Positions 39,769 to 48,818 of a DNA stretch of 64,000 bases are shown here, in pieces. A program made the translations under genes and the position numbers. Under the pieces are notes generated by a model. The model made no database searches, was not told the DNA's origin, and saw only the letters and a list, made by a program, of their open reading frames with translations. Within the stretch, counting starts at the first letter, position 1. Every line of letters starts with the position of its first letter. Source of the DNA: Actinomadura flavalba DSM 45200 (lineage in GTDB: Bacteria > Actinomycetota > Actinomycetes > Streptosporangiales > Streptosporangiaceae); assembly GCF_000374305.1 (NCBI RefSeq), contig NZ_KB894094.1:372001-436000 (forward strand), given 5' to 3'.

Positions 39769-40551
39769 TCATCGGAGTGCGCGGTCCGGCTGGTCTTGAA
39801 GATTCGGGAACGGCGGTGCCGGGCTCTCGGTTCGCAGCCATTCGGTCAGCGTGCACCCGGCCATGGCGCGCCACTCGCGGGCCAGGTGCGCCTGGTCCGC
39901 GAACCCCGACGCGGCCGCCACCCCCGCGAGGCCGGGCCGCCCGGCCCGCGCCGCCGCCGCGACCCGCGCCCTGGCCCGCTCGAACCGGACGAGCCGCAGG
40001 TAGTGCTTCGGCGTCACCCCGAACTCCGAGCGCACCACGTCGCCGAGATGCCGCCGCGAGCAGCCGAGCGTCCGCGCCGCGTCCTGCACCCGGCCGTGTT
40101 CGGCCAGGACCGCCAGCGCGGCGCCGCCCGGGGTGCGGCACGCCCGGCCGTCCAGCCCGTCCAGCAGCAGCCCCTCGACCAGCGCCCGCCGCTCCGTCCA
40201 CGTCCCGCACGCCGCGAGCCGCTCCGGCAGGTCGCGCAGCGCCGGGGCGACGTCGCCCAGCTCGGCGGCCTCCCCGGCCAGCTCCGCCGCCGGAACCCCC
40301 AGCAACGCCCGCACCCCCGGCGGACTCAACCGCAGGTGCACCCCGCCCGCGCCCCCGGCCTGCCGCACCTCGACCGCGTCCAGGTGCAGCCCGCCCACGA
40401 CGGCCTCGAACCGCGCACGACGCCCGCCGCGCGCGATCTCGACCGCGCCCGACTCCGGAACCGTGATCGACACCGCCGCCGAAGGCAGCCCCCGATGCCG
40501 GCCACCGGCCCCCAGATCGTAGGCCGCCAATCCCAGAACGAACGGAACCAT
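39769..40551 (-). CDS. AraC-family transcriptional regulator
   Basis: A 260-residue AraC regulator. The C-terminal DNA-binding part contains VQDAARTLGCSRRHLGDVVRSEFGVTPKHYLRLVRFERA and the second helix pair GVAAASGFADQAHLAREWRAMAGCTLTEWL. The N-terminal part is a DUF6597-like domain (AVSITVPESGAVEI). It is upstream of and co-transcribed with the VOC gene; such AraC-VOC pairs are common in Streptomyces. The ligand is unknown. Confidence 0.87.
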   Translation of the reverse strand: MVPFVLGLAAYDLGAGGRHRGLPSAAVSITVPESGAVEIARGGRRARFEAVVGGLHLDAVEVRQAGGAGGVHLRLSPPGVRALLGVPAAELAGEAAELGDVAPALRDLPERLAACGTWTERRALVEGLLLDGLDGRACRTPGGAALAVLAEHGRVQDAARTLGCSRRHLGDVVRSEFGVTPKHYLRLVRFERARARVAAAARAGRPGLAGVAAASGFADQAHLAREWRAMAGCTLTEWLRTESPAPPFPNLQDQPDRALR

Positions 40552-40581
40552 TCCTCCACCGTACGACCCGGCGTGACCTGC

Positions 40582-41562
40582 TCACTCGTCGAGGGTGGCG
40601 AGGCGGGACCGCTGGTAGGCGATGACGCGGGCGCGTTCGGGACCGGCCGGGACGTGCCGGCGGGCCTTGCGGCGGGCGTGGCGGGTCAGGAGGGTCGTGG
40701 ACTCGTCGGCGTGGAGGGCGCGCCGGGCATGGCGGCGGTAGGTGCGGCGCAGGGTGAAGTACAGGACCAGGAAGATCAGGAAGTTGACGGCGACCTTGAC
40801 GGCGACGCCGCCGGTGAAGGAGAGCAGGGGCGAGTCGAAGAGCCAGTGCATCGCCATCGCCAGGACGATCAGGAACACGCCCGCGGCCACCCGGTGCGCG
40901 ACCATGAAACCGACGCCCGCCCCGGCCACGGCGGTCATCGCCCAGTGCGAGCCCAGGCCGGTCACGCCGACGCGGACGACGAACGTCTCGATCGCCGCCC
41001 CGACCTCCCCGACGCCGCCCGCCGCCTCCACCGTGCGCAGCCCGTACAGGACGTTCTCGACCACCTGAAACCCCAGGCCCGTCAGGGCGCCGAGGACGAG
41101 GCCGTCGACCGGGCCGCGCAGCACGAGCGGGAACGCCAGCGCCAGCAGCCCCACGCCCGCGACCTTCAGCACCTCCTCGTTCAGCGGCGCTGTCAGCGCC
41201 GCGCCCCACGCGGCGTCGAACGCGGGCGACACCGCCTTGGCCCAGACGCCGCCGAGCGCGTCGTTGGCGAGCAGCGCACCGCCCGTCGCCGCCAGTCCGC
41301 CCCACAGGACGCCCACCGCCGACACCCCGAACGGCGGCGAGTGAATCGGGCGTATACGGCGCAGCACCGCGAACCCCACCACCAGCACCACGAGTTGCAG
41401 CAGCGCCGACAGCAGGAACGTCACCGGGAACGCCGCCGCCTGCCCCAGCAGTTCCGCCGCGAGCACCAGCGCGCCCGCCGCCGTGCCCGCGCCCAGCAGC
41501 ACGCGAGCGACCACGACCGTCGCCTCGACGCTCCGGGTCCGCGTCGCCGTCACCGCCGTCAT
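40582..41562 (-). CDS. PrsW-family intramembrane protease
   Basis: A 326-residue PrsW-family membrane protein with about nine helices. The glutamate pair E129-E130 and K133 of NEEVLK, E169 in GFQVVENVLYG, and the two histidines in SHWAM and MHWLFDS are the family's putative metal-site residues. PrsW in Bacillus cleaves an anti-sigma factor; the role here is unknown. The ATG at 41562 overlaps the stop of the upstream lipoprotein-like gene (ATGA), so the two are coupled. The tail (RRTYRRHARRALHADEST) is basic and cytoplasmic. Confidence 0.86.
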   Translation of the reverse strand: MTAVTATRTRSVEATVVVARVLLGAGTAAGALVLAAELLGQAAAFPVTFLLSALLQLVVLVVGFAVLRRIRPIHSPPFGVSAVGVLWGGLAATGGALLANDALGGVWAKAVSPAFDAAWGAALTAPLNEEVLKVAGVGLLALAFPLVLRGPVDGLVLGALTGLGFQVVENVLYGLRTVEAAGGVGEVGAAIETFVVRVGVTGLGSHWAMTAVAGAGVGFMVAHRVAAGVFLIVLAMAMHWLFDSPLLSFTGGVAVKVAVNFLIFLVLYFTLRRTYRRHARRALHADESTTLLTRHARRKARRHVPAGPERARVIAYQRSRLATLDE

Positions 41563-42113
41563 GAGCCCTCCAGCCAGCGCAGGGAGGCCGCGACGTTGTC
41601 GGCGGCCCGGTGGTCGGCGGCCGTGCCGGGCTCGCCGAGCGCGGTCGTCTCGGCGGCGCCGCCGCCGTCCGGCGCGCGCTGCACGGTCGCGGTGCCGACG
41701 GCGCGGCCCTCGGCGACCGGGCCGCGCAGCCCGCGCCGCCCGAACGGGACCGGCTCGCCCAGCTCGACGTGCTCGCCGGACGCCTCCGCGACCCGGCCCA
41801 ACCCCTCCCAGAGCTGCGCCGGAGTGGCGTCCCGGGGTGGCGTCACCAGCGAGAGGCGCAGCCGCACGGTGCCGCGCTCCAGGAGATAGGAGCTGTCCGG
41901 ATCGGACTCGGCGGTCCGCAGCGTCCAGCCGGGCCCGACCGTGAACCGGGCCGCGTCGCCCAGCGTCAGCCGGGCGCCGTTGCGCAGCGGTTCGGTCTCG
42001 TCGCCGAGGGCGGCGTTCAGCAGCGGCCAGCCGCCGACGAGCAGGACGGCCGCCGCGAGGATCGCGATCAGTCCGCGGGTGCGTGCTCTCACAAGATCCT
42101 GCATGTCCGGCAT
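41559..42113 (-). CDS. Membrane-anchored protein of unknown function
   Basis: A 184-residue protein with one N-terminal helix (GLIAILAAAVLLVGGWPLL at about 14-33) and an extracytoplasmic part (NGARLTLGDAARFTVGPGWTLRTAESDPDSSYLLERGTVRLRLSLVTPP). The latter resembles small actinomycete proteins found next to PrsW genes. ATG 42113 was chosen; the next methionine (MQDL) is possible. It is translationally coupled to PrsW and may be its substrate or partner, but that is inference. Confidence 0.7.
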   Translation of the reverse strand: MPDMQDLVRARTRGLIAILAAAVLLVGGWPLLNAALGDETEPLRNGARLTLGDAARFTVGPGWTLRTAESDPDSSYLLERGTVRLRLSLVTPPRDATPAQLWEGLGRVAEASGEHVELGEPVPFGRRGLRGPVAEGRAVGTATVQRAPDGGGAAETTALGEPGTAADHRAADNVAASLRWLEGS

Positions 42114-42145
42114 GGAAGGTGATCAAGCCCACGGAGCGGCAAAGC

Positions 42146-42976
42146 TCACCGCACGGCCGCGACGTCCGCCCGCCCGCGTCCCGCGTCGGACGCCGCGCCG
42201 AGCGCCCCCTCGACGGTCCGGTACAGCGGTGACGCGTCCGGCAGCTCGTCGATGAGCAGCCGCAGGTCCTTGCGGGCCAGGTCGACGGGGAACCCGGGCG
42301 CGAAGTCGCCGCGCAGGATCTCGCGCGCCTTGTCCAGCGCGTACGGCATCGCCAGCGGGCCGCCGTCGACCACGTCCATGACGTGCGCCGGATCGACGCC
42401 GAGCCGCCCGCACGCGTCCAGGGCGTCGGCCATCGCGAGCACGGTCGCGGTCATCCAGCCGTTGACGATCAGCTTGATCCGGGACGCCTCGCCGCCCGTG
42501 CCGACGTGCACGGTCCGCGAGCCGAGCGCGTCGAGCACGGGCCGCGCCCGCTCCAGCGCGGGCACCTCCCCGGACACGATCATCGTGAGCGTGCCCTGCT
42601 CGGCGGGCCCGCTGCTGCCCGAGACGGGGCTGTCGAGCATCATCCGGCCGGCGCGGCGGGCCCGGTCGAGCAGCCGGTCGGTCCACGGGCCGCCGACCGT
42701 GCTGGTCTGCACCCAGACGGCGTCCTCGGCCAGTTCCGGCAGCAGCGCGTCGGCGAGGGACGCCACGACCTCGCCCGTCGGCACCATCGTCAGCACCGCG
42801 TCCGCGCCGCGCACGGCCTCCGGCACGTCGCCCGCGAGCGTCGCGCCCGACGCGGCCAGCGGCGCCGCCCTGGCGGCCGTGCGGTTCCAGACGCGCACGT
42901 CGTGCCCGTCGCGCAGCAGCGTCCGCGCCATCGCCGATCCCATGATCCCGGTGCCCAGCACCGCCACGGTCGTCAT
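42146..42976 (-). CDS. 3-hydroxyisobutyrate dehydrogenase-like NAD(P) oxidoreductase
   Basis: A 276-residue beta-hydroxyacid dehydrogenase: GTGIMGSAMARTLLRDG dinucleotide loop at residues 8-24, DSPVSGSSGPAEQGTLTMIVSG substrate loop near 112-135, and the catalytic lysine in ASRIKLIVNGWM near 168. ATG 42976. This superfamily oxidises short beta-hydroxy acids or reduces imines (imine reductases share this fold). The usual DSPVSGG motif lacks the last Gly and the catalytic Lys is present, so hydroxyacid activity fits. It is monocistronic and divergent from the ThrE-like gene. Confidence 0.86.
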   Translation of the reverse strand: MTTVAVLGTGIMGSAMARTLLRDGHDVRVWNRTAARAAPLAASGATLAGDVPEAVRGADAVLTMVPTGEVVASLADALLPELAEDAVWVQTSTVGGPWTDRLLDRARRAGRMMLDSPVSGSSGPAEQGTLTMIVSGEVPALERARPVLDALGSRTVHVGTGGEASRIKLIVNGWMTATVLAMADALDACGRLGVDPAHVMDVVDGGPLAMPYALDKAREILRGDFAPGFPVDLARKDLRLLIDELPDASPLYRTVEGALGAASDAGRGRADVAAVR

Positions 42977-43078
42977 GCCCGGGGCCGTACCCGCGCCGCC
43001 CGCCGCCCGGACGGCCCGCCGCCAGATCTTGCCGGGTGCCCGGGGTGCCTTTTACCCGCTCCGGGCGACGTCGCAGGG

Positions 43079-44365
43079 ATGGAGCGCAGCGCGGAGGACG
43101 CCGACGAGGGCCACGTCGAGGACGTCATGCAGCTCGCGCTGCGCCTCGGTGAGGAGATGTTCGTCGCCGGGTTCGAGACGCGCTCGGTGCAGGAGGCGCT
43201 GGAGGCCGTCGCCCGCCGCTACGACGTCGAGCATCTGGAGGGCGACCTGACGGCCCGCTCCATCCACCTCCAGTGGCGCCCGCCGGGCCGCCGCCCGCTG
43301 GTGATGATGCGGGTCGCCCGCACCGACGACGCCCGCGACCTCGACCGGATGAACCTCGTCCACCGGCTCATCGAGCGCATCGTGGCGGGACGGGTGGACG
43401 TGGACGAGGCCATCGCCGAGCTGGAGGCGATCACCCGGGCGCAGGAGCGGTGGCCGTGGTGGGTGCGGATGGCGGGCGGCGCGGTGCTGGCCGCGATGAT
43501 CTCGCTCCAGGCGGGCGGGACGGTCGCGGGCGCGGTCGCGGCGGCGCTGCTGCTGGCGCTCGTCAACCGGACCGGCTGGCTGCTCGGCGCCACCTGCCTG
43601 CCGCCGTTCTACATCACGGCGATCCAGGCGATGCTGGTCGTGCTGGCCGGGGCCGGGCTGTTCCAGGCGGGGTTCTCCGGCGCGGCCGTCGCGGGGCTGA
43701 TGGCGGCGAACCTGGTGCTGCTGCTGCCGATCCTGTCGGTGGTGTCGCTCGCCGAGGACGCCATCTCCGGCTTCAACCTGATGGCGGCGAGCCGCCTGGT
43801 CTCGGTGGTGCTGCTCATCGGCGGGCTCGTCGCGGGCGCGGCCATCGCGGGGAGCGTCGCGCTGCGCGTGGGCGACTTCGAGCAGATGGCCTACGGCGTG
43901 CGGTTCGCCGCGCTGCCGCTGGTCGTCGCGGTGCTGTCGGCGGCGGTCGGCGCGGCGGGGAACACGCTGTTCAACGGCGGCGCGGCGCGGCTCGTCCCGG
44001 CGGGGGTCGCGGCGGGGCTGCTGGCCGGGACGGTCAACCAGCTCCTGCGGGCCGGGCTGCACGCCGTGCCGCCGCTCGCGGTGCTCGTCGCGGCGACGGC
44101 GCTCGGCTGGGCGGCGACGCTCGCCGCGCGGCGGCTGCGCATCCCGTCGGCGGTGCTGGTCATCCCGGGCGTGACGGGCGCGCTGCTGCCCGGCCCGGAC
44201 GTCTACCTCAGCCTGGTCAAGTACGCGACGGGCGCGCCGGACGCCGGGTCGTCGCTCCTCACGGCGATCGTGACGACGGCCGCGATCGGCGTCGGCGCCG
44301 TGCTCGGCAGCATCATCGGGCTGCGCCGCGTCCGCGCGGAGGTGGCGCCGTCCTTCACCGGCTAG
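43079..44365 (+). CDS. thrE: Threonine/serine exporter (ThrE/YjjP-YjjB fusion type)
   Basis: A 428-residue exporter. The N-terminal cytoplasmic part (1-120) contains DVMQLALRLGEEMFVAGFETRSVQEALEAVARRY, the ThrE signature region, followed by ten helices from about 130. Loop GFNLMAASRLVSVVLL and the C-terminal part IPGVTGALLPGPDVYLSL match both halves of the family. It exports threonine and serine. ATG 43079 lies just after a GCAGGGATGG run; no strong site is seen. Its stop overlaps the end of the convergent histidine kinase by 11 bases. Confidence 0.88.
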   Translation: MERSAEDADEGHVEDVMQLALRLGEEMFVAGFETRSVQEALEAVARRYDVEHLEGDLTARSIHLQWRPPGRRPLVMMRVARTDDARDLDRMNLVHRLIERIVAGRVDVDEAIAELEAITRAQERWPWWVRMAGGAVLAAMISLQAGGTVAGAVAAALLLALVNRTGWLLGATCLPPFYITAIQAMLVVLAGAGLFQAGFSGAAVAGLMAANLVLLLPILSVVSLAEDAISGFNLMAASRLVSVVLLIGGLVAGAAIAGSVALRVGDFEQMAYGVRFAALPLVVAVLSAAVGAAGNTLFNGGAARLVPAGVAAGLLAGTVNQLLRAGLHAVPPLAVLVAATALGWAATLAARRLRIPSAVLVIPGVTGALLPGPDVYLSLVKYATGAPDAGSSLLTAIVTTAAIGVGAVLGSIIGLRRVRAEVAPSFTG

Positions 44366-45695
44366 CGCGGCGCAGCCGCTGACGGCGGGCGCGGCGACCG
44401 GGCGTCGGCGTGCGGGTGCGCAGCCACATCTGGACCTGCGCGCCGCCGAGCACCGAGCGGTGGATGCGCAGGTGGCCGCCGGTCGCCTCGGCGGCGCGGC
44501 GGGCGATGTCCAGGCCGAGGCCGGTGGAGCCGCCGCCGCTGGCGCCCCGGCGCAGCGCGGCGCCCGGGTCCGCGATGCCGGTGCCCGCGTCCGCGACGAG
44601 GATGCCGGTGACGCCCTGCCCCCGGTGCAGCGTCACCGCGAAGCCCGTGCCCTCGGGGGTGTGCCGGAAGACGTTGCCGAGCAGCGCGTCCACGGCGGCG
44701 GCCAGCTCGGACGCCGGGATCGGCAGCGGCGCCGCGTCCTCGGCGCCGATCAGCTCGCAGGAGCGCCGCTCGTCCTCGGCCAGCACCGACCAGAACCCGA
44801 CGCGCTCGCGGAGCACCTTGGCGGCGTCGCAGCTCCCCCGCGCGGTCGGTTTGCGGACGGTCCGGATGATCTGGTCGACCTCCCGCTCGATGCGGTCCAC
44901 GGCCTCGCGCGTCTGGTCCGCGACGGGGCCGTCCCCGAGCGCCTCGGCGTTGAGCCGCAGCGCGGCCAGCGGCGTGCGGAGCCGGTGCGACAGGTCGGCG
45001 GCCATCTCCCGTTCGGCCGCCAGGAGCTGCACGACGTGGTCGGCCATCGCGTTGAACGCCAGCGCCGCCTCGATCAGCTCGGGCGGCCCGTCCGGGTCGA
45101 GGCGGACGCGCAGGTCGCCGTCACCGAACGCGGCGGCGGCGTCCGCGAGCCGCCGGGTGGAGCGGATCATGCGGTGGCCGAGCCGGTCCGCGACGGCGAC
45201 CGATCCGGCGACGAGCGCCGCCGCGACGCCCGTCATGACCAGCCACGCCGAGGCGACGCCCTCCGACAGCTCGTCGTCGGGCAGGAACACCTCGACGACG
45301 GCGGTGCGGCCCGCGTCCAGCCACACCGGTTGCAGGAACGCGTAGCCGCCCGGGACGCGCGCGGCGTGCGACCGGCCGCGCCGGATCGCGGCGGCGCGCT
45401 GCTCGGGGGTGGCGCGGGTGCCGACGACGTCGCCGCGCGGCACGACGCCGCCGTCGGGCAGGTGCACGGTCATCCGCCGCGCCGCCCCGGCCTGCGTGCT
45501 GGCGACGGCGCGGTCGAGCGCGGCCGGGTCCTCGGTGACGACGAGCACCGGCCCGAGCGCGCCCGCCTGCCGTTCGGCGGACGTCAGCGCCCGGTCCCGG
45601 GCGATCTCCCGGACGGTCAGCGCGAGCGGGATGAGGAACGCCAGCGCGACCATCGACGTGACCGCCAGCGAGACCAGGACGAGCGTGCGTCTCAT
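44355..45695 (-). CDS. Sensor histidine kinase
   Basis: A 446-residue kinase with two helices (VLVSLAVTSMVALAFLIPLAL at 6-26; AWLVMTGVAAALVAGSVAV at about 150-168) and an extracytoplasmic sensor between. HAMP (169-222), then the H box DLSHRLRTPLAAL with H237, N box LLGNVFRHTPEG near 340 and G1 DAGTGIADPGAALRRGASGGGSTGLGL. The H box has HRLRTP where most have HELRTP. ATG 45695 overlaps the response regulator stop (ATGA), so the pair is coupled. It may sense envelope conditions; the stimulus is not visible. Confidence 0.9.
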   Translation of the reverse strand: MRRTLVLVSLAVTSMVALAFLIPLALTVREIARDRALTSAERQAGALGPVLVVTEDPAALDRAVASTQAGAARRMTVHLPDGGVVPRGDVVGTRATPEQRAAAIRRGRSHAARVPGGYAFLQPVWLDAGRTAVVEVFLPDDELSEGVASAWLVMTGVAAALVAGSVAVADRLGHRMIRSTRRLADAAAAFGDGDLRVRLDPDGPPELIEAALAFNAMADHVVQLLAAEREMAADLSHRLRTPLAALRLNAEALGDGPVADQTREAVDRIEREVDQIIRTVRKPTARGSCDAAKVLRERVGFWSVLAEDERRSCELIGAEDAAPLPIPASELAAAVDALLGNVFRHTPEGTGFAVTLHRGQGVTGILVADAGTGIADPGAALRRGASGGGSTGLGLDIARRAAEATGGHLRIHRSVLGGAQVQMWLRTRTPTPGRRARRQRLRRASR

Positions 45696-46372
45696 GCGGG
45701 GGGCTCGGACAACCGGACCCCGACCCCGCGCACCGTGTGCAGGTAGCGGGGGCGCGCCGCCGTCTCCCCGAGCTTGCGGCGCAGCCACGACAGGTGGACG
45801 TCGATGGTCTGGTCGTCGCCGTACGCCTGCCGCCACACCTCGGCGAGCAGTTCGCGGCGGGCCACGACGCGGCCGGGCCGGGCGGCGAGGTAGGCGAGCA
45901 GGTCGAACTCGCGGCGGGTCAGCTCCAGCGGCGCGCCGTCCAGGGTGGCCTCGCGGCGGTCCAGGTCGATGTCGAGGCCGCCGACGCGCAGGGTCGCGGC
46001 GGGGCCGGAGCGGGCGGCGCGGCGGAGCACGGCGGCGAGGCGGGCGCTGAGCACCTCGGCGGAGAACGGCTTGATGAGGTAGTCGTCGGCGCCGGCGTTG
46101 AGCAGCCGGACGATCTCGGGTTCGTCCTCGCGGGCGGTGGCGATGAGGACGGGGACGTCGGAGACGCCGCGCAGCATCTTGAGCACCTCGCCGCCGTCGA
46201 GGTCGGGCAGGCCGAGGTCGAGGATGACGACGTCGGGCGGTGCCTGGGTGACCTCGCGGAGGGCGTCCATGGCGGTGCCGGCGCTGCGCACGACGTGCGA
46301 ACGGGCGGTCAGTTCGCGGATCAGGGCGGCCCGCAGGCTCGCGTCGTCCTCGACGACCAGAACACTCGCCAT
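45692..46372 (-). CDS. OmpR-type response regulator
   Basis: A 226-residue response regulator with acidic pocket D9-D10, phosphoacceptor D52 (VVILDLGLPD), the K in YLIKPFS near 102 and a C-terminal winged helix (ELTRREFDLLAYLAARPGRVVARRELLAEVWRQAYGDDQTIDVHLSWLRRKLGE). ATG 46372 is used; an upstream GTG/ATG pair lies close by. It is first in the operon with the kinase and divergent from a small membrane protein gene 27 bases away, a likely target. Confidence 0.92.
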   Translation of the reverse strand: MASVLVVEDDASLRAALIRELTARSHVVRSAGTAMDALREVTQAPPDVVILDLGLPDLDGGEVLKMLRGVSDVPVLIATAREDEPEIVRLLNAGADDYLIKPFSAEVLSARLAAVLRRAARSGPAATLRVGGLDIDLDRREATLDGAPLELTRREFDLLAYLAARPGRVVARRELLAEVWRQAYGDDQTIDVHLSWLRRKLGETAARPRYLHTVRGVGVRLSEPPA

Positions 46373-46399
46373 GGGCGAACCGTATGCCACCATGTGCCC

Positions 46400-46795
46400 A
46401 TGCGTCGCGCGATGTCCTATGTTGCCCCGTGGGTGGTGCTGACGGCGCTCGCGGTGATGCTTTCGTGGTTCGGAGTCCGCGATGTCGTGCGGGACGCGGT
46501 GTCCGATCGGGCCGTCGCGCCGGTCGCCGTCCCGGTGCCGCAGGCGGTGCCGACGCCCGGCCCGAGCCCGGTCCACGACCTGCGGACGTACTCGACGCGC
46601 GGCGGGCGCGCCGTCCTCACGATGACCTCTTCGGCGGTGGCGTTCGTGTCGGCCAACGCCGCCCCGGGCTACCGCGTCCGCGTCTCGCGCGCGGAGGGCT
46701 GGCTGCGCGTGGACTTCCTGCGCGACCGGCACGGGTCGTCGGTCATCGCGACCTGGTACCAGGACCGCCCCGCCGTGCGCACCTACGACTCCTGA
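46400..46795 (+). CDS. Small membrane-anchored protein, candidate target of the two-component system
   Basis: A 131-residue protein: one N-terminal helix (SYVAPWVVLTALAVMLSWFGV at 6-26), a Pro-rich linker (VPVPQAVPTPGPSP) and a small beta domain (GGRAVLTMTSSAVAFVSANAAPGYRVRVSR, WLRVDFLRDRHGSSVIATWY) facing outward. ATG 46400 lies 27 bases from the response regulator start, so control by it is likely. Its 3' end overlaps the end of the convergent LLM gene by 13 bases. Function unknown. Confidence 0.72.
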   Translation: MRRAMSYVAPWVVLTALAVMLSWFGVRDVVRDAVSDRAVAPVAVPVPQAVPTPGPSPVHDLRTYSTRGGRAVLTMTSSAVAFVSANAAPGYRVRVSRAEGWLRVDFLRDRHGSSVIATWYQDRPAVRTYDS

Positions 46796-47625
46796 GCGAG
46801 CCCGTGCCCGGCGGCGAAGGCCGCCAGGCCCTCGGCGGCCTCGCGGGTGCGGGTCCAGGGCCGGACGATGAGGCGGTGCACGCCGAGGTCCGACCAGGCG
46901 GCGACCTCCTCCGGCTCCGGCGCACCGGACGTGTGGACCGTGATCTCGAACGGGCCCGGACGGTCGCCGCGCAGCTCGCGCAGCAGGGCGACCTGCGCGG
47001 CGGCGCTGCCGAGCGTGTGCGGCATGCCGATCCAGCCGTCGCACAGCGTCGCGGCGCGGCGCAGCGCCGCGTGCGACTCCCCGCCCGCGATGATCGGCAG
47101 CCGGTCCTGCACGGGCTTGGGCTCGAACGCGACCTCGGGGAACGGGAAGAAGGCGCCGTCGTGCGCGACGACCGGCTCCGACCACAGGCGCCGCGTCACC
47201 GCGATGGCCTCGTCCAGGCGGCGGCCCCGGGTCGTGAAGTCCGCGCCCGCCGCGATCCACTCCCCCGCGTACCAGCCCGCGCCGACGCCCGCGATGGCGC
47301 GCCCGCCGGACACGTGGTCGAGCGTGGCGAACGCGCGGGCGGCGATGAGCGGGTGCCGCAGCGCGTACAGGTAGACGGCCGTGCCGAGCCGCACGCGGGA
47401 GGTCGCGGCGGCGAGCGCGCACAGGTAGGCGGGCGCGTCGAACAGCGGCGTATGCGGCCGGATGCCCGGGTTCGCGCCGCCGGGGTAGTGGTCGGTGGAC
47501 AGGTCCGTCGTGAACACCAGGTGCTCGGGCAGCCACACCGACTCGTAGCCGAGCCGGTCGGCCGCGACGGCCAGGTCCCGCCACGTCGCGGGGTGGACCA
47601 GGCCGAGCGGGACACCGAACTTCAC
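46783..47625 (-). CDS. LLM-class F420-dependent oxidoreductase (TIGR03619-like)
   Basis: A 280-residue luciferase-like enzyme; GTG 47625 follows GGAGGTGA. Blocks are LAVAADRLGYESVWLPEHLVF, SRVRLGTAVYLYALRHPLIAARAFATLDHVSGGRAIAGVGAGWYAGEW and FEPKPVQDRLPIIAGGESHAALRRAA. The GVGAGW motif and the short length fit the F420-using subfamily (TIGR03619/TIGR03620) rather than flavin monooxygenases. Operator 7 lies 37 bases upstream. It probably reduces or dehydrogenates a pathway intermediate with F420. Confidence 0.88.
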   Translation of the reverse strand: MKFGVPLGLVHPATWRDLAVAADRLGYESVWLPEHLVFTTDLSTDHYPGGANPGIRPHTPLFDAPAYLCALAAATSRVRLGTAVYLYALRHPLIAARAFATLDHVSGGRAIAGVGAGWYAGEWIAAGADFTTRGRRLDEAIAVTRRLWSEPVVAHDGAFFPFPEVAFEPKPVQDRLPIIAGGESHAALRRAATLCDGWIGMPHTLGSAAAQVALLRELRGDRPGPFEITVHTSGAPEPEEVAAWSDLGVHRLIVRPWTRTREAAEGLAAFAAGHGLAQES

Positions 47626-47661
47626 GCCGTCACCTCCGGTGCGCCGGGACACATCGCCCAA

Positions 47662-47677
47662 CCTAGCGAGCGCTTGG
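47662..47677. promoter_or_regulatory. Operator palindrome 7 (regulon motif)
   Basis: CCTAGC-GAGC-GCTTGG, flanked by A and T, so an 18-base near-perfect palindrome. It lies 37 bases before the LLM gene (leftward) and is the nearest regulatory site to the following DUF6891 gene's end. Confidence 0.78.
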
Positions 47678-47716
47678 TACGCTAACCGGCGCGCCGTCAC
47701 GGGGCAAGCCCACCGG

Positions 47717-48670
47717 CTAGGCCAGCGGGTCGGGCTTCCACCGCACCGTCGTGACCTCGCCGTAGCGGTCCAGGTCGATGATCTCGCCCGCCGCCAGCGC
47801 GCCCGCGACCTCGACGAGCCGGTCGAGCGTCGCGTACAGGCCGCGCGACATCCCGGCGCCGGAGTCGGGGATCTCCAGCCAGAGGCGGCCGTTCTTCTCC
47901 CACATCGCCTGCACGATCGTGCCCGCCGCGTCCTGGCAGGTGAGGAAGTTGCCGTCCACGGGCAGGAGCGCGCAGGCGACGCCGCGCAGTTCCTCGAACG
48001 TCATCGCGGCGCCCTCGTCCTCGTACCGGTGGGCCGGATAGTCGCAGTACGTGACGAGCACCGTGGGGGGCGCGGACGCGGGGACGGGCTCGGCCGCCGC
48101 CGACGGCGACCACGCCAGCGAGGCGTACCGGCGGCGGCGCCACGTCAGCGGGACGGTGATGCGGCGCCCGGGGTCGCCGTCCCACTCGGCCGCCACGCCG
48201 CGCGCGGCCAGCGCCGCGACGACCTCGCGGCCGATCGCCGCCGCGTCGCCGTCCTCGCCGGCCGTGCCGAACGACAGGTGCAGGCCGTGCCCGGCGGCGG
48301 AGGCGTCGACGTCCTGGGCGTGGCAGAACGCGTAGCCCCGCGCCCGTGCGGCGGCCGCGGTCTCGGCGCCGATCTCGGCGACGCCGCAGGTCTGGCAGCA
48401 GGTGAAGTCGGTGCGGGCCACGATGCCGGACACGTCCAGGTCGCGGCAGGCCGCCAGCAGCGCCTCGGCGGGCAGCAGCCCGCTCCACCCGGCCTGCTCG
48501 GCGCGGTAGGCGGCGAACGCGCCGTCGGTGACCTCGTGCAGCGCCGGGTCGTCGGCGGAGAGCTCCAGGTGCTCGGCCGCGTCCGCGACGACGGCGGCGA
48601 AGCCGGCCTCGCCGCGCGCGAGCGCCGACGCCAGGTACGGGAGCAGCTCGTCCATCGTCTCGTCGTCCAC
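47717..48670 (-). CDS. DUF6891-containing hypothetical protein
   Basis: A 317-residue protein. The block DFTCCQTCGVAEIGAETAAAARARGYAFCHAQDVDASAAGHGLHLSFG near 88-135 is the DUF6891 signature with three closely placed cysteines (CCQTC). The C-terminal 110 residues (TVLVTYCDYPAHRYEDEGAAM, FLTCQDAAGTIVQAMW, RGLYATLDRLVEVA) form a second domain seen in related actinomycete proteins. GTG 48670. No signal peptide. The function of the family is unknown; the cysteines may bind metal. It does not seem to share a regulon operator. Confidence 0.8.
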   Translation of the reverse strand: MDDETMDELLPYLASALARGEAGFAAVVADAAEHLELSADDPALHEVTDGAFAAYRAEQAGWSGLLPAEALLAACRDLDVSGIVARTDFTCCQTCGVAEIGAETAAAARARGYAFCHAQDVDASAAGHGLHLSFGTAGEDGDAAAIGREVVAALAARGVAAEWDGDPGRRITVPLTWRRRRYASLAWSPSAAAEPVPASAPPTVLVTYCDYPAHRYEDEGAAMTFEELRGVACALLPVDGNFLTCQDAAGTIVQAMWEKNGRLWLEIPDSGAGMSRGLYATLDRLVEVAGALAAGEIIDLDRYGEVTTVRWKPDPLA

Positions 48671-48756
48671 GGGCGCGATTATGGCCGGGGCCTCTGACAG
48701 ACCGGCGAGTGCGCGGCGTTACGCCCGTCTTCCGGCCGCATCCGGTCAGCACTCGA

Positions 48757-48772
48757 CCAAGCAAATGCTTGG
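48757..48772. promoter_or_regulatory. Operator palindrome 8 (regulon motif)
   Basis: CCAAGC-AAAT-GCTTGG with flanking A and T, making a perfect 18-base palindrome apart from the centre. It lies 46 bases before the GTG of the Zn-alcohol dehydrogenase gene. Confidence 0.82.
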
Positions 48773-48818
48773 TGCTAGCGTGCGGTGCGGCGACCCGGCG
48801 ACGGAAGGCGGACCAGAC